From Sindora glabra (taxonomy: Eukaryota; Streptophyta; Magnoliopsida; Fabales; Fabaceae), in contig CM035226.1 in the NCBI GenBank assembly GCA_020226215.1, forward strand, positions 92,280,895-92,344,894: a stretch of DNA of 64,000 nt. The letters are read 5' to 3'. Positions within the stretch are counted from its first letter, which is position 1. The number at the start of each line of letters is the position of its first letter. The position numbers and the translations under genes are program-made. Below the pieces are notes generated by a model. It was not told where the DNA came from. It was given only the letters and a program-made list of their open reading frames with translations, and ran no database searches. This document shows, piece after piece, positions 25,601 to 38,300 of the stretch.

Positions 25601-28600
25601 CCACTACAGTTTTAGGAATAGAAACCAAGGATAAGGTAGAAACAAATGCTGAATGGGCTTAAAAAATGATGATAACTCCAAAAATTATAAATAAAATAAG
25701 GGTGATGAGTGGAATGAGTACCTTTATAGAGGGCAATAGGAAGATTGTTTAGTGGATGTAAGATAGAAGATTTTGTAGAACTGGATAGTGAGTCAACAGG
25801 TGAATTATTATCATCAGTTATTTGAGGCTCAATTAGGTAGGGATGTTGTTGATAAGTGATAAAAGGCTTTTCTTGTGGTGGATTTGAAGGAATTGACTTA
25901 AGGACTAATAGTGGTAACATCAACAAATAAGCTTAAATATGGGAATTGACTTTTTGAAAGAATAAAAGAAATAAGAAGTTTCAAAAAAGGTAACATCAAC
26001 AAATATGAAATGCTTTGTTAAACTTGGAGAATAATACTTGTACCTTTTTGTAGCCTTAAGTAGCCCATGAAAACATATTTTATAGAATAAGCTGATAATT
26101 TATCTTTTCCTAAAGTGAGATCATGAACAAAATAAGTGGACTAAAAAATATGAGGAGAAAACTTATACAAAGATTCAAATGGGTACACTAAAGAATAAGG
26201 AAATTTTATTTTCCAAAATAGATGAAGGCATGCAATTAATTAAAAAACAAGTTATTAAGACAACATTACCCTAAAAATGCAAAGGAACATTATCATATAA
26301 TAAAGAATTCATGCAGTTTCAACTAAATAATGCTTTTTTCTTTCGACAACTCTATTTTATTGTGTAAAGTGAAGACATCAATCGATGAATAATGCCTTAT
26401 GACAATATGAAAGAAATAAAAGATGTTGAAAAATACTCATAATCATTATCCCTGTGAAGAGTTTGTATAGCTATTCCAAATTGGGTATGAATTTCAGAAA
26501 AAAAAGATTTAAAAATTAAAAATAATTCAAAATAATCCTTTATCAAATATAACTAAATACACCGAGAATAATCATTAATGAAAGTTATAAATACCAAAAA
26601 TTTAAATGGTATTGACATGACTAGGATCTCATACATAGAAATGAATTAAAAAAAATAAAGACTTAGTTCGATTAGTAGCTTTATTAGAGAAAAAACTACG
26701 AACATGTTTAGGAAGTTGGTGTGACTTATTCTGTAGTTTTGAAAGACTTAGATGACTCAAATAACAATGGACTAATTTTGAAGATTTTGTAGCATCATAA
26801 ATAACTGATGATGTTAGTTGAGTTTAGTAAAGTCCTCTTGACTCACATCTAGTACCGATTGTCTTCCCTATACCCCGATATTATATTAGAAAAGAAGGAT
26901 CCAGAATAATTAAGAGTTCAAGTTGATTGATAAAAATTAAGTTGAAAGGAGAATTAGGTATGTAAAGAATAGATTATAAAGGTTTAGCTTGACCAATACT
27001 ATGATTAGGTATTTTAGAATCATCAGCCAATGTAATTGAAGGAAGGGATTTAGAAGTGCAATCAAGACAAGTAAAAAGAAAATGATTCTAAATTCTAGAG
27101 GATGGGAATGTGTTTGTGTTTGGGCTTGTTTATGTAGAGGATAGAAAATTATAATTCTAGGCCGAAAATGGGTCTTAATTTTGGAGGATGTAGTTTCAGA
27201 GGTCTCTATGGGAAAATTCTGGGTAGAGAAAATGGTTCTTGGCTTTAGGACAATTCTGGGCAGAGAAAGAGAAGAGTTTGAAACTCAGTAGAGGAGAATT
27301 AAAGCAGAAGTAGAGTCTCTTAATGTGAGGGTTCTAATACTAACCTGAGATTATTGAAAATGGTTTGAGAAAGTCATCTTCGACTTAGTCCGATACAATT
27401 TTTAAAATTTCGCTATGTTATGAAACATGAGTTTTCATAACCAGTTAAACTGTACGTAGTAAGCTGGAACACGAAATTTGACAAATATCCCATAAAAGTT
27501 ACTTGTTTGACTCTAACAAGGCACATTTGGGGCATCCAACAAAGGCAAGGGCTGCAAGGTATTAATAACACGATTGATGGAGAACATTAAAATGTGGCCC
27601 TGTTACTGTGGCCCATTGTTTTCTTCACGTGTCTAAGCGGATGGGAAAGGAATTTATGCCCTACACAACCAAACAACTCTTTTAACTGAAACCTAACAGT
27701 TTATCTTCCTCCATTTGAATCTAACTGATGAAATATCGTCTTAATAACAATGTTAATCATCGATATATAAATGCTACAAATGGTCAGCTCTGTGGATGTT
27801 GGTATGTACCTGAAAAGTAAAGTTGTATAATTTTTATTTTAATGCTTTTCACAGCATGAACATGAAAACCCTATCGAGTCATTTATAAGATGCTTAACTG
27901 TTGTTTCACCAAAGTGTCATGATGATGGAATTCATAATGCCAGCATGAATGACTATATACCAAGGGGAATTGGATAAAAGAAATGCTAGAATCTTTAAAG
28001 GTATTGGAACCTTTATACATGTTGGACAAAACTGTTCACCTGGCCTCTATTTGATGCTCTATCTCATCCTTAATCTTCTTTGGTTGTTTTTGTCACCGAT
28101 ATTCAGAGATATTGGAGAATTTTATTGTACAGCGTTTTTTCTTGTCTCTCCCTGTATCATTATTTTTAAATTATATTGCTGCTTTTCCTCACTTTTACCA
28201 TATTTTTTCTCGACGAAAAACTTCTTTGTCAAAAGAAGAATTCCTGTTTTATAATGTAACTCCATTGCACACCACAAGAGCTTACACTTTTATGATTTGT
28301 CTTGTGTCATAACTGATACTCGCCAGTGCTGAATTAACCTATGTCTCATTCCTATTTTCCAATTTGGTGTCAGTTCCCTCAAATTGGCAGATGCATGGAT
28401 TTGACCGCCCCATATATACAAATACTGATTACCCTTTTCCAATGGATCCTCCTTTTGTTTCAAAGGAAAATCCTACCGGCTGCTACAGGATGTACTTCCA
28501 CATTCCTAAAGAATGGGAGGGTATGATCCAGTCCAATGTATTGGTAATGTTGGTTTAGTTTTGTGTCTGTTGTCTTTTGTTGATCAACATATGCCATGTA

Positions 28601-29167
28601 AAGTCTGGTGTTTATCAGTATTTTACTCTAGCCAACCAATTCGTTTATTGATTCATTAGGATTGTGCATCATACTTACATTTTCAGATGATTTCAATTAC
28701 AAAAAAAGTTGTTTTTTTCCCTTCCTTTTGGCTTCTATGTGTAGAATTATTTGTGATGACAGAGCTTGAAATGTAAATTTCGTGAGATATGCCTTCTCCT
28801 CAAACTGATAAAATACCATATTTGGTTGTGTTGCAAAAATACATTTTTTTTTTGGTTTTTAATTCGCCATAAGTCCCCCTCCCCCCTTTTTGGCTTTATC
28901 AATAGTTGAATTGGTTAAACTACTAAAATTTTGCATTACATTGATTGGATTTTGACAGGTCGGAGAATTCTGTTGCACTTTGAAGCTGTTGATTCTGCTT
29001 TTTGTGCATGGATCAACGGGTCTCCTGTAGGATATAGGTACCTGAGACACTTTTGAGAGGTTTTTATATCCCAGTTTCACCCTGTAATTAGATGCTTGCT
29101 TTGAACCCATTTTTTTTTTTACAATTTAAAAATGAAACACATAATTCCCATTGTTTCCTGGTTGCCC

Positions 29168-29201
<34 letters not shown>

Positions 29202-31485
29202 TGCGTGCACAAACGCGCACACACACTCACTCACTTGTGCAGACATACACAAACACAGGTGGTAAATGGTCCTTCACAATGTTTTTTCTTTTTCTTTTTA
29301 TTTTTTATTTAAATAAAAGAAGAATACTAGCACACAAGAAAAGGATAAAAATACAGATGCAAAAGACAAGCCATCCTTTTGGAGAGCTATCTTGGGTAGT
29401 CTTTTACTTTGATTTTGAGATGCTCTTTGACGATTTCTGATGAGTCTTTTCCCTATACAATCCCCCCTTTTGTCATTCTCTTTCGAAAAAGAAAAATGAG
29501 ATTGAGGGAAGACTTGTTAGCAGCATCTACTCTGCTTAATTTATGACCTTTGGTCAGTTAGGGTCTGTCCCTTGTTATATTTCTCTGACCTTTTTTTGGT
29601 TTCTTTTAGAAAGCCTTTTTCTCGTTCTTTGCACTTATTCACCACTCGTCTCCCCCGACCCTGGAAGAGGAAAAGAAAAAAGGAAAAAAAGGCAGCTTAA
29701 GTTAGAGTTTAGATGTTGAAGAGATTACACTGACTTGTCATACCCTTTTTATGTATGATATAAAATTAAGGCAGAAGGCATATACATTAAATATTAACCC
29801 CTTCCTTAAGAAAAACATTTCAATATGCGACCTACATTTTCCTTTTCAGTTACCACATGCAAGATGGATTAACAAACGTTCCTTTATACTTATTGTTTTG
29901 ATCCTTGCAAAATTTTGTCTCTTCTTTTTATGAACATAATTATAAGAATGAAAATTTACGTCAATCAATTCTGGGATCAACTAACAATCTTAATATCTGG
30001 TTTGGACAGTCAGGACAGCAGGCTGCCTGCCGAGTTTGAAATCACTGACTTTTGTCATCCGTGTGGTTCAGACCTTAAGAATGTGCTAGCTGTTCAAGTG
30101 TTTAGATGGAGTGATGGTACTTACCTTGAAGATCAGGACCATTGGTGGTTGTCTGGCATACATCGTGATGTGCTTCTTCTTTCAAAGCCAAAGGTTTATT
30201 TTCTCTTGAATTTATCCTTATCCACCACTGTTTTTTCTTGTTATTTGAAATGTTCTCTTGTTAGAGTTCTGAAATGAATAAGAACTTTCTGTGTGACTCA
30301 CAGTTCATGTAGCAGTAAGAGCTTTGTATGCGACTCACAACATAGATGTTTTAAAAAGGGAAAAAAAAAAATGCGTGGTTAATTCACTCTCTCTCTCATA
30401 CTGTTCTTGTGTATAATAATATCTTTTTCTATCATAAAAAGTAAACTGAAATGCTGACTAAATTTCCCAGCATTAAATTTAGGTTATAACCATATCTGTA
30501 AATTTATCAGAATAACAGTCACAGTTCAATTGAGGGGGCGAACTTTTTCAAAATCATAGCATTCGATTCTTTTATCCTGAGTGAGGGCATATCAATAAAT
30601 AAAGGCAGGTATTGAATATAATTAGAAACCAAGGCAATTCTGCATCCTATACCTGATTGTTTTTTAGATTAAATGCTGAATGTTCTCAATGCATCCTGAT
30701 TGTGGTTTATAATATAGATTTATTTAATAATGTAATAGTTGTCCAAAAGCATTTGTATTATGTATTTATATATACCTTCTTATTTTAATTTTTGTGTGAA
30801 CAAATAAGAGTTAAATTTATCTTGCAGTTTGTTTATTTCCTACTTGTCCTAATATCTATTATAATATGGTATGTAGGTTTTCATCACTGACTATTTCTTC
30901 AACTCAAACCTTGCTGAAGACTTTTCTTATGCAGAGATACTGGTACGCATCAATAAAGCATGAAATTCCCCCCTGCCCCCCACAAAAAATGAAAAATATC
31001 ATGAATGTACACTATGTGATAAACTTTTGATAAATGCAATTTGCCAAATTTACATTTGAAATTATATAAGTTGACCTCTGCTATGCTTCCGCAATATTCA
31101 ATTCTGAAGTTTTGGGGGGTAATAAGGACAAGAGGGCTGTTTCGGATTGTGCTCAATTTGCTATAATTTGGTAAATGCTGGAATTTTCGGATATCAAGCT
31201 CAGTCAAGCGCCATTGTGGGATAGGATTATGCTTGTAACCTCCCTTAGGCTAAAAGCTAATGGTTACTTTGGAGGGTTGAGTCTATCCAAATTGCATAGA
31301 GTTAGGTAGTGGTTTTCTTAATTTTGTTTCTTTCTTCTTTTTGAGGGTTTCTTATCCTCTTCTCATGTAATCTCTTCTCTATTTATCAAATGTTCTTTTT
31401 CATTCTGAAAAAAATTATATTCACTTGTAGTGTTCTGCCCATATTGCCTCATAATTACCATCAGTTTCATAAAAAGGAAGATATT

Positions 31486-31520
<35 letters not shown>

Positions 31521-34500
31521 ATATATATATACATATATTAATATATGTATTGTGTATTATTATATTTGAGGTCCCTGTATTATTAATCTTATGCAAATGC
31601 GACTCAGGTTGATGTAAAGATAGATAACTCACGGGAGATATCCAAGGATAATGTCCTTACAAATTATACCATAGAAGCTGCACTGTATGATTCCGCAAGC
31701 TGGGACACTTGTGATGGATGCCCTGATCTCCTTTCATCTAATGTAGTAGGCATTAAGCTTCAACCATCGGATGCAAAATTAGGTTTCCATGGCTATGTGC
31801 TTATGGGTAAATTGGAATCACCAAAGCTTTGGTCTGCAGAGCAGGTGAGATATTTGTCGCATATTTTATGTGGTTGAGGTGTTATATGTTCACTAAATAC
31901 TGGACTGATTGACAGAACGGTGAACTGAAAATTGAGTCAGAAGTCTTTAAATTGTGCAAGTGACAGAAATCCTACTTGAATAGAGTTATTGGACTTCATG
32001 GCATTGATAATATTCCATTTTGAAAGATGATAATAAAGTATGCTTCCTGCAAATATGTTTTAAACTGCCTTCCATGTCACTTCCTATCATACATTTTTTT
32101 CTCAAGTAGAATTAGTCTAAAAATTTTTATAATTTGTTTTGTTTTATTAAAGCTTCATAATTTCATGACCTTGTTTATTGAGATCATTTTTACATTGTAT
32201 CACATTTACTGGTTTTCCTATTGGATTCTCATTTGACCTTGTTATATCTGCATTTACTCACAGCCATATCTTTATACCTTGGTTGTCACCCTCAAAGACC
32301 AATCTGGCTCTGTTGTTGACTGTGAATCATGTCCTGTCGGCTTTAGGAAAGTATCTAAAGCCCACAAACAGCTGCTTGTTAATGGACAAGCAATCATAAT
32401 TAGAGGTGTGAACAGGCATGAACATCATCCACGAGTGGGGAAGACAAACATAGAATCATGCATGGTTAAGGTGCCTGCCTGTCTTCTGTTTTACTTGTTA
32501 GTTTCCTTGACATTCCTGTCAATTTACCTTCTTACATTGGCTAAATGCCACATCATTTTTAGACACAAATGACTATTGTGCCACAGGATTTGGTCTTAAT
32601 GAAGCAAAACAATATAAATGCCGTGAGGAACAGCCATTACCCCCAACATCCACGTTGGTACGAGTTGTGTGATCTGTTTGGTGTGTACATGATAGATGAG
32701 GCTAACATCGAGACTCATGGTTTTGATTATTCTCAACATCTCAAGCATCCTACTTTAGAGCCAAGTTGGGCTGCTGCAATGCTGGATCGCGTGATTGGCA
32801 TGGTTGAGAGGGACAAAAACCATGCATGCATTATTTCTTGGTCGTTAGGGAATGAATCTGGATACGGACCTAATCATTCTGTTTTAGCTGGTAATAAATT
32901 GGGTTCAATTATCCTCTTTTTGGGCATATCTGAATTAACTTAATTTTTTATTCTTCTAGTTCATTTAATGTAAAAATTTATAAATGATCTTCAAAGGTAA
33001 CTTTGCCAATGAATTGGTTCCAATCATTTGCCAGTTCTTTTAAGAAAATATAGATCCATATTCAAACACTTTTGCCAGTGTCATTCTTTCATGCAACTAT
33101 AATTCTAAAAGTCAAATCATTTTGTTTGATGTTTATTGGCAACATAAGCATTCCTCAAAATGTGGGTAGAATGTGAAAAACTTGGAGTAATTCAAGCAAA
33201 TAATAGGTAAAACACTGTAAAGTATGGATTAGACTAAATTAATCAGAATGTTTCTATTTATCCATCTGTGTCTGTTTTGTTTTCTTACAAAATGGAGACT
33301 TTAAGCAGGTTATATTCGAGGAAGAGACTCATCACGTTTTGTACACTACGAAGGTGGTGGATCCAGAACTCCTTGTACAGATATAGTGTGCCCCATGTAC
33401 ATGCGTGTTTGGGACATGTTGAAAATTGCAAATGATCCAACTGAAACACGTCCTCTGATACTATGCGAGTATGTTTTCTTACTTTCAGAGACGTTACTCT
33501 GTATGAATTTCATATCAATGCATAACATGCCTTCAACTGTTCCAACTATTCTTTTTAATAGTTCTTGATATTTATGATGGATATATGCCAGGCATTCGCA
33601 TGCAATGGGAAACAGCAATGGAAATTTACATTTATATTGGGAAGCAATTGACAGCACCTTTGGTCTCCAAGGAGGCTTTATATGGGAATGGGTTGATCAG
33701 GTGTGTGTATGATCCCTTAATTCATTAATAAATTGTTGAATATTTAGAGTAGACCAGTACAAAGGAAGATGTTAAGGTATGCTCTTATAAGAAATAAAAG
33801 ACAACAAAGAGGAAGACAATCAACTAGTCAAAGCTTCCTACAAAGTTCTCGAATTTCTCTCCAAGAAGCCACAAAATTGAAATAAGGATTGCAGCAGAAA
33901 TTCATCCTTGAATGTTCTAGAATTTCTCTTCAGTCATCGATTTTCAAATTACTGCATACACAGTGTAAGAACTTACCCATATTTTTCCTAAAAAATCTTT
34001 GAAATGACACATCAACAGTTGCTCAAATTAGCAAGACCTAAAATTTACAAGTGCTACAGTGATATCTTCCAAGGGAAATTTGCCTTATTTCAGAAAGAAT
34101 AATTTAATGAGGATTCAGAACTTTAAGGCCAACAATAGAGCGTATTTATAGGCATGGAAGAAAGTCAACATGCATTGTTTCTGTAAATAAAAAACTCAAT
34201 ACGTTTGGAAGTTGGAACCATAAAAATATTAGAATTCAATTCAATTCGAAATGGATTCATGTGTAATTTTTGCACATGAATTTTCCAAATGAATTGAATT
34301 ATAGTTTTTTCAGCTTCCAAATGAGGGGTTAATATTTGTACAAACGATGCTGATTGATATATGACAGTAATCCTATTGTAGTAGTTCACTTGTTCATAGT
34401 GAGGATGAACCCGGATGCCTTGATAAATTTCAAATTCAAAAATGCTTTACTGTCATACCATGTATTTATTATCATATCAGTGCATCTTGTGAAGCCATTA

Positions 34501-37500
34501 GTGTTGCAAAAAGCTTTCAATTCTTGAAGGATGGAAGGAGAAATGTCGAGCTTTGTAACTGATTTAACCTAACCTTTTATTGTAGTGGTGAAAAGTATCT
34601 AATAGTAGATATCTTATTATCCCCTTTTCTTTAGAAAAGCATTTTGAAGCCCATCAGTTGTGGCAAAAGTTAAATAGTACTTGAAGCATAATTAAAAATC
34701 TCAGTATCACTTTTCATTTTTTTCCCTTCAAAAACTATATATCTTTTCCTGTGTATTATGACATTGTTGCTGCCTCAGTATAACATGGAACACGTAAGTT
34801 AATTCTTTCTGTCTAAGTAGCAGACCGGCGGAAAAAAAACTAACAATATTCTTATTTAGTTTTTAATTGCAAGAAGTTCTTGGCTGCTGCTTTTTGATAC
34901 TTCAATTATTGTATTTCCTCTCTTTTATTCCTGTTTTGCCGCATAATGCTTTAGCTCTTTTGTTCAATTATTAGCACCTTATCTTATTTGTTTGCTTTCG
35001 TGTCTTTCTCAAATATCTATAGTTGATGCCTTTTGAACAAGTAATATCTAGTTTACTATCCATTATTCATGTCAATTAATGTGTGATTTTCTTGGCATTG
35101 TTATTCAAATTTGAGACCTATGACTTGAACAAGAGTATTAACAATCTGATTTTGAATGTTAATACATACATATTCAATTAAATTTTTAAGTTTCTATCTA
35201 AAAGTTTACTAATTGCAATTTTCAGCAATGAACAAAAATGGTTTCCCAAACTAGGAAGGTTTTTTGGAAGAATTGATGGATGTTTCACCTTTTTACAGGG
35301 TTTGTTGAAAGATGGTGTAGATGGTAAAAAGCATTGGGCTTATGGCGGTGACTTTGGAGATGTTTCTATCGACTTGAATTTCTGCATACATGGCATTACA
35401 TGGCCTGATCGAACTCCTCATCCTGCAGTACATGGTAAACTGACGTACTGTACAGCAGTACTAGTCTTGCATGCAACTTTGGCTTGTAGTTCAATTGATG
35501 TGTCTTAAACCCATTTACCATGTGAATTTATGGCTTTACTTTTTTCAGAGATCAAGTATTTATACCAACCAATCAAGGTGACATTTTCTGAAGGAAAATT
35601 AGAGGTAAATGTCTACAGCAATGGGATTTTGTGCTTTCATGGTTTAAGCAGTGCTTGAAGCCTTGACGAGTTTTCCTTTTCAGATAAGAAGTGCCCACTT
35701 TTTTGAACCAACACAAGGATTGGAATTCAGCTGGAATGCTCATGGAGATGGTTGCAGCATTGGGTCTGGAATTTTGTCTATTCCTCCAATAAAGCCCCAA
35801 AGCAGTTTTGCTATTGATTGGCAGTCAGGCCCCTGGTATTCGCCATGGGCTTCATCATCTGCAGAAGAATTATTCCTGACAATAACTGCTAAACTTTTGA
35901 ATTCCACACGCTGGGTTGAAGCTGGTCACACTATTTCATCCACACAAATCCAACTCCCTGCCAGGAGAGAGATTAATCCTCATGTAGTTTCTTCCTTTGA
36001 TCTCCATTAGAAACAAAGCCTGGTCATTTTTTTATGGAGCTCTGAAATGTCTTAGTAATTCTAACGATATTACTGCCCATGCTTACCATATTAATGCTAT
36101 TTCAAGAATTCTTTTTGGTGTCCAGGCTATCAATATTAAAGGGGCTACCCTGTGCTCTGAGACTCTTGAAGATACAATCAGAGTAAGCCAGCAAGATCGT
36201 TGGGACATAACATTTAACATTAAAACTGGCAAAGTAGAAAGCTGGAAGGTAATGTTTACTTCGGTTTTGTGTATTGTTTATTATTAAACAGTAATTGCTT
36301 ATATCTTGAAATGAGAAAGCAATTACAGAGAATATTAGACATGTTTAAGACCCATTCTTAATTTATGGGTAATTGGATCCCTTGTTCATAATTTGTTTTG
36401 TGGACTTATTTGATATCGTTGTTTCTCCGCTGACGGTAATATGATAAAACTGCAGTGTCTTAAAGTTTGAGTTTCAAGATCTTTTGTTCGTCTAGCTTGG
36501 ACAGTCTGGTAGAAATTAGATCCTAGTTTCAGTTTTGTGGAACATCATTCTTTCTGTGTTTTCTTCAGAAGAAGTTGTGATGTCTCTTGGATCTACAAAA
36601 TTTGTTTGACCTTACGACTCGTCGAACTGTTGACAAAACCTTGGTACTAATGTTATGCTTATAAATGCTAGGTTGAAGGGGTTAACGTAAACCGCAAGGG
36701 CATTCTCCCAAGTTTCTGGCGTGCTCCTACTGATAATGACAGAGGAGGAGGCCCAGATAGTTATTTGTCCAAGTGGAAAGCTGCACAAATTGACAGGCTT
36801 CAATTCATTGCCGAAAGCTTTTCTGTACAGAACATGACGCAGAACGAAGTAAAAATACTAGTGGCTTTTCTTGGTATTACCCCATCTGAGGATGGTTCTG
36901 TCTCCAGCCAGGAAAATTCAAAGGTATTAATCAAAGTAGATATGATCTATACCATTCATGCTTCAGGGGATATCATTGTGGAATGTAACGTGAAACCAAA
37001 TTCTCATCTTCCTCCTCTGCCACGTGTTGGAGTTGAGTTTAATTTGGAAAAATCATTGGACAAAATAAGTTGGTATGGAAGAGGGCCATTTGAGTGTTAT
37101 CCAGATAGAAAAGCAGCTGCCCAAGTTGGGATTTATGAACATAATGTAGGTGACATGCACGTTCCCTATATTTTTCCTGTGGAATGTTCAGGTAGGGCAG
37201 ATGTTAGGTGGGTGACATTTAAAAACAATAATGGTTTTGGAATTTATGCTTCAAGATATGGCAGCTCTCCACCTATGCAGATGAGCGCAAGCTACTATAG
37301 CACTGCAGAGCTAGAACGTGCCACTCACAATGAAGAACTAATTGAAGGAGATAACATTGAGGTATTTACTTTGCATCTCATTTTCCTGCATATACTGCCT
37401 ACGAGGGCCAGCCAAAATCCTAGTACTAGTGTTGGCATATTTGTAATCTATATGCACATTCATCGTGGTATATGCAGCTAGTGGTTGTGTTGATTGCATC

Positions 37501-37889
37501 ATCAAGGTTTAGATTCTTTATAAATATATTTCATGCGTAATTAGCAATGTAATTATTGTATGTCAACAATATTGCTGCCAGAACAAACAGGAGGGTTCTG
37601 GTTGTAGTAATTAAGAATGCATCGTGGGTGATTTTAAGTGGTGTGCATTCATCAAGGCGTCTCTAGTTTCATTGATGTTCTCGTAAGCACTTCAAGTTGT
37701 TTCATGGTATTACAGGTTCATCTTGACCACAAGCATATGGGTCTGGGCGGAGACGATAGTTGGTCGCCATGTGTCCACAACCAGTATTTGGTTCCTGCTG
37801 TGCCATACTCTTTCTCTATTCGGCTGTGTCCCATAACTCCAGCCATTTCTGGTCATGACATCTACAAATCCCAAATTGGAAACCCTTGA
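19669..37889 (+). CDS. Glycoside hydrolase family 2, LacZ-type beta-galactosidase (complete, 17 exons)
   Basis: Exons: 19669-19798, 22882-23121, 28374-28520, 28959-29037, 30010-30193, 30877-30942, 31608-31844, 32264-32470, 32587-32890, 33309-33468, 33592-33700, 35299-35434, 35549-35604, 35684-35983, 36126-36248, 36672-37361, 37716-37889. All borders are GT-AG, phases agree, and the total is 3342 nt (1113 codons plus TGA), the expected size for this plant family. Domain order: sugar-binding jelly roll (about 80-265), Ig-like GH2 domain (270-375), TIM barrel (376-670), linker domain, Bgal_small_N (about 785-1105). The acid/base Glu is about residue 520 (SWSLGNESGYG) and the nucleophile about 585 (LILCEHSHAMGNS). 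VNRHEHHPRVG, HYPQHPRWYELCD and DEANIETHGF match LacZ active-site strands. No signal peptide is seen, so a cytosolic enzyme is inferred. Family activity is hydrolysis of terminal beta-galactosides; the plant substrate is unproven. Start ATG 19669 matches gene 2. Confidence 0.95.
19999..22117. other. Extra 2.1 kb in intron 1 of GH2 gene 1
   Basis: Intron 1 of gene 1 and gene 2 align from the donor to about 19998/63297 and again from about 22118/63299 (cctatat(at)gagtgaaaa). The 2.1 kb between is present only in gene 1. It is AT-rich and non-coding. An inner part (about 21626-21950) has loosely inverted ends and looks MITE-like. The rest is unidentified. Confidence 0.6.
22143..22415. mobile_element. 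AT-rich MITE-like insertion in intron 1 of GH2 gene 1
   Basis: Left end gtttgtttgtttcgtatttt and right end (…tatatccaaac) are imperfect inverted repeats with an AT-rich interior of alternating A and T runs. Gene 2 intron 1 has the empty site near 63325 (gaaaagtatgtttctgat). The target duplication could not be resolved, so the superfamily is open. Confidence 0.5.
23816..27420 (-). mobile_element. Decayed Ty1/Copia retrotransposon in intron 2 of GH2 gene 1
   Basis: Reading on the minus strand from right to left: integrase core remnants at about 26.0-26.9 kb (RSFFSNKATNRTKSLFFLIH, then FGIAIQTLHRDNDYEYF), linker at 25926-25612 (LPIALYKGTHSTHHP), reverse transcriptase 3' part at about 24980-24650 (YVDIVIIRSDQ, FFGIEVAQSHSGISI), and RNase H at 24297-24061 (KQLLQELKLYTPGPIELVCN, ERTKYIEIDYHFIRKEV). 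The RT YVDD box has lost a residue. Probable LTR remnants share gagattattg(g/a)aaat..(c/t)ttgagaaa(a/g)tcatctt at 23818-23851 and 27347-27380. A decayed tRNA-Met primer-binding site (gttctaatactaa, near 27329) abuts the right one, and a purine tract complement (ccctccc) lies near 24011. Gag is essentially missing. Many stops make it inactive. Confidence 0.85.
27421..27940. other. Intron 2 sequence of GH2 gene 1, no feature recognised
   Basis: Non-coding intron sequence between the Copia element and the LINE scrap. Nothing else recognised. Confidence 0.5.
27941..28165 (+). mobile_element. LINE 3'-end scrap in intron 2 of GH2 gene 1
   Basis: KRNARIFKGIGTFIHV (27979 onward), then in another frame LDKTVHLASIWCS, and VTDIQRYWRILLYS (about 28095-28135), follow the order of the zf-RVT tail of plant LINE proteins: (E)RNaRIF, LWDkIvhlaSlW and a final IQ.dW. 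The same tail pattern is seen at 490-720 in the NRPE1 intron. Frameshifts show it is dead. Confidence 0.55.
29167..29230. repeat. (CT)n(CA)n microsatellite in intron 4 of GH2 gene 1
   Basis: A CT run (29168-29186) passes directly into a CA run and then interrupted CA and CG dinucleotides. It is simple sequence; the open frame across it is not a gene. Confidence 0.95.
31486..31550. repeat. (AT)n(GT)n(AT)n microsatellite in intron 6 of GH2 gene 1
   Basis: Alternating AT, then eight GT dinucleotides, then AT again. It lies shortly before the acceptor of exon 7 (31608). Confidence 0.95.
34203..34322. mobile_element. Foldback (MITE-like) element in intron 11 of GH2 gene 1
   Basis: The sequence from gtttggaag to cttccaaat is nearly self-complementary: arms of about 55 bases (aattcaattcaattcg…attcatgtg and cacatgaatt…aatgaattgaatt) around a short loop near 34264-34271. 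It sits in the 1.6-kb intron 33701-35298. No clear target duplication was found. Confidence 0.55.
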
Positions 37890-38300
37890 TATGTCGGATC
37901 AAATGACATGAAAAAATGGCATGAAAAAATTGCAGTTTCCTGATTTAGATGGAAAGCCAATAAATTATGATTGTTCCATCATCATTGTACAAAATGATGG
38001 CCGCGCGGCAAGACCAATGCTGTGCTGCAGCAATCAGGAAGATCGTGTAATTTAAATAAGATATTTAACAAGATTGAAAAGGTCATCAAATAGAACTCTG
38101 GAATTCAGTTGACACCGTTCAAGGCATTGTTCATGTTTGTTCAGGTTCCCTTCAGTTTTTGCCAATGTGAGTTTGAATTTCAGAATTTCCACCGCTTTAC
38201 TATGATTATCCATCTAAAAGCTGCACACATTCATATGAGACAAACTTCTGTGTACCATTTTTACGATGTACCAATAAGTCTAATCTAATAGCTTGGATCT
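37890..38300 (+). terminator. GH2 gene 1 3' UTR with AATAAA
   Basis: A canonical AATAAA is present at 37959-37964, 70 bases after the TGA, which is a reasonable polyadenylation signal. The sequence remains of moderate GC up to about 38280 and then turns AT-rich, suggesting the end of the transcribed region. Confidence 0.5.

Noticed and set aside
23816..27420. An active Copia retrotransposon
   Set aside because: Gag is missing, the RT box is altered, frames are broken by many stops, and the right LTR is truncated.
29132..29440. 102-codon frame over the CT/CA repeat
   Set aside because: Simple-sequence artefact inside intron 4 of GH2 gene 1.
33346..33657. Antisense 103-codon frame
   Set aside because: It overlaps exons 10 and 11 of GH2 gene 1 on the opposite strand and is a coding shadow.
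36612..36803. Antisense 63-codon frame
   Set aside because: It lies opposite intron 15 and the start of exon 16 of GH2 gene 1 and has no independent support.
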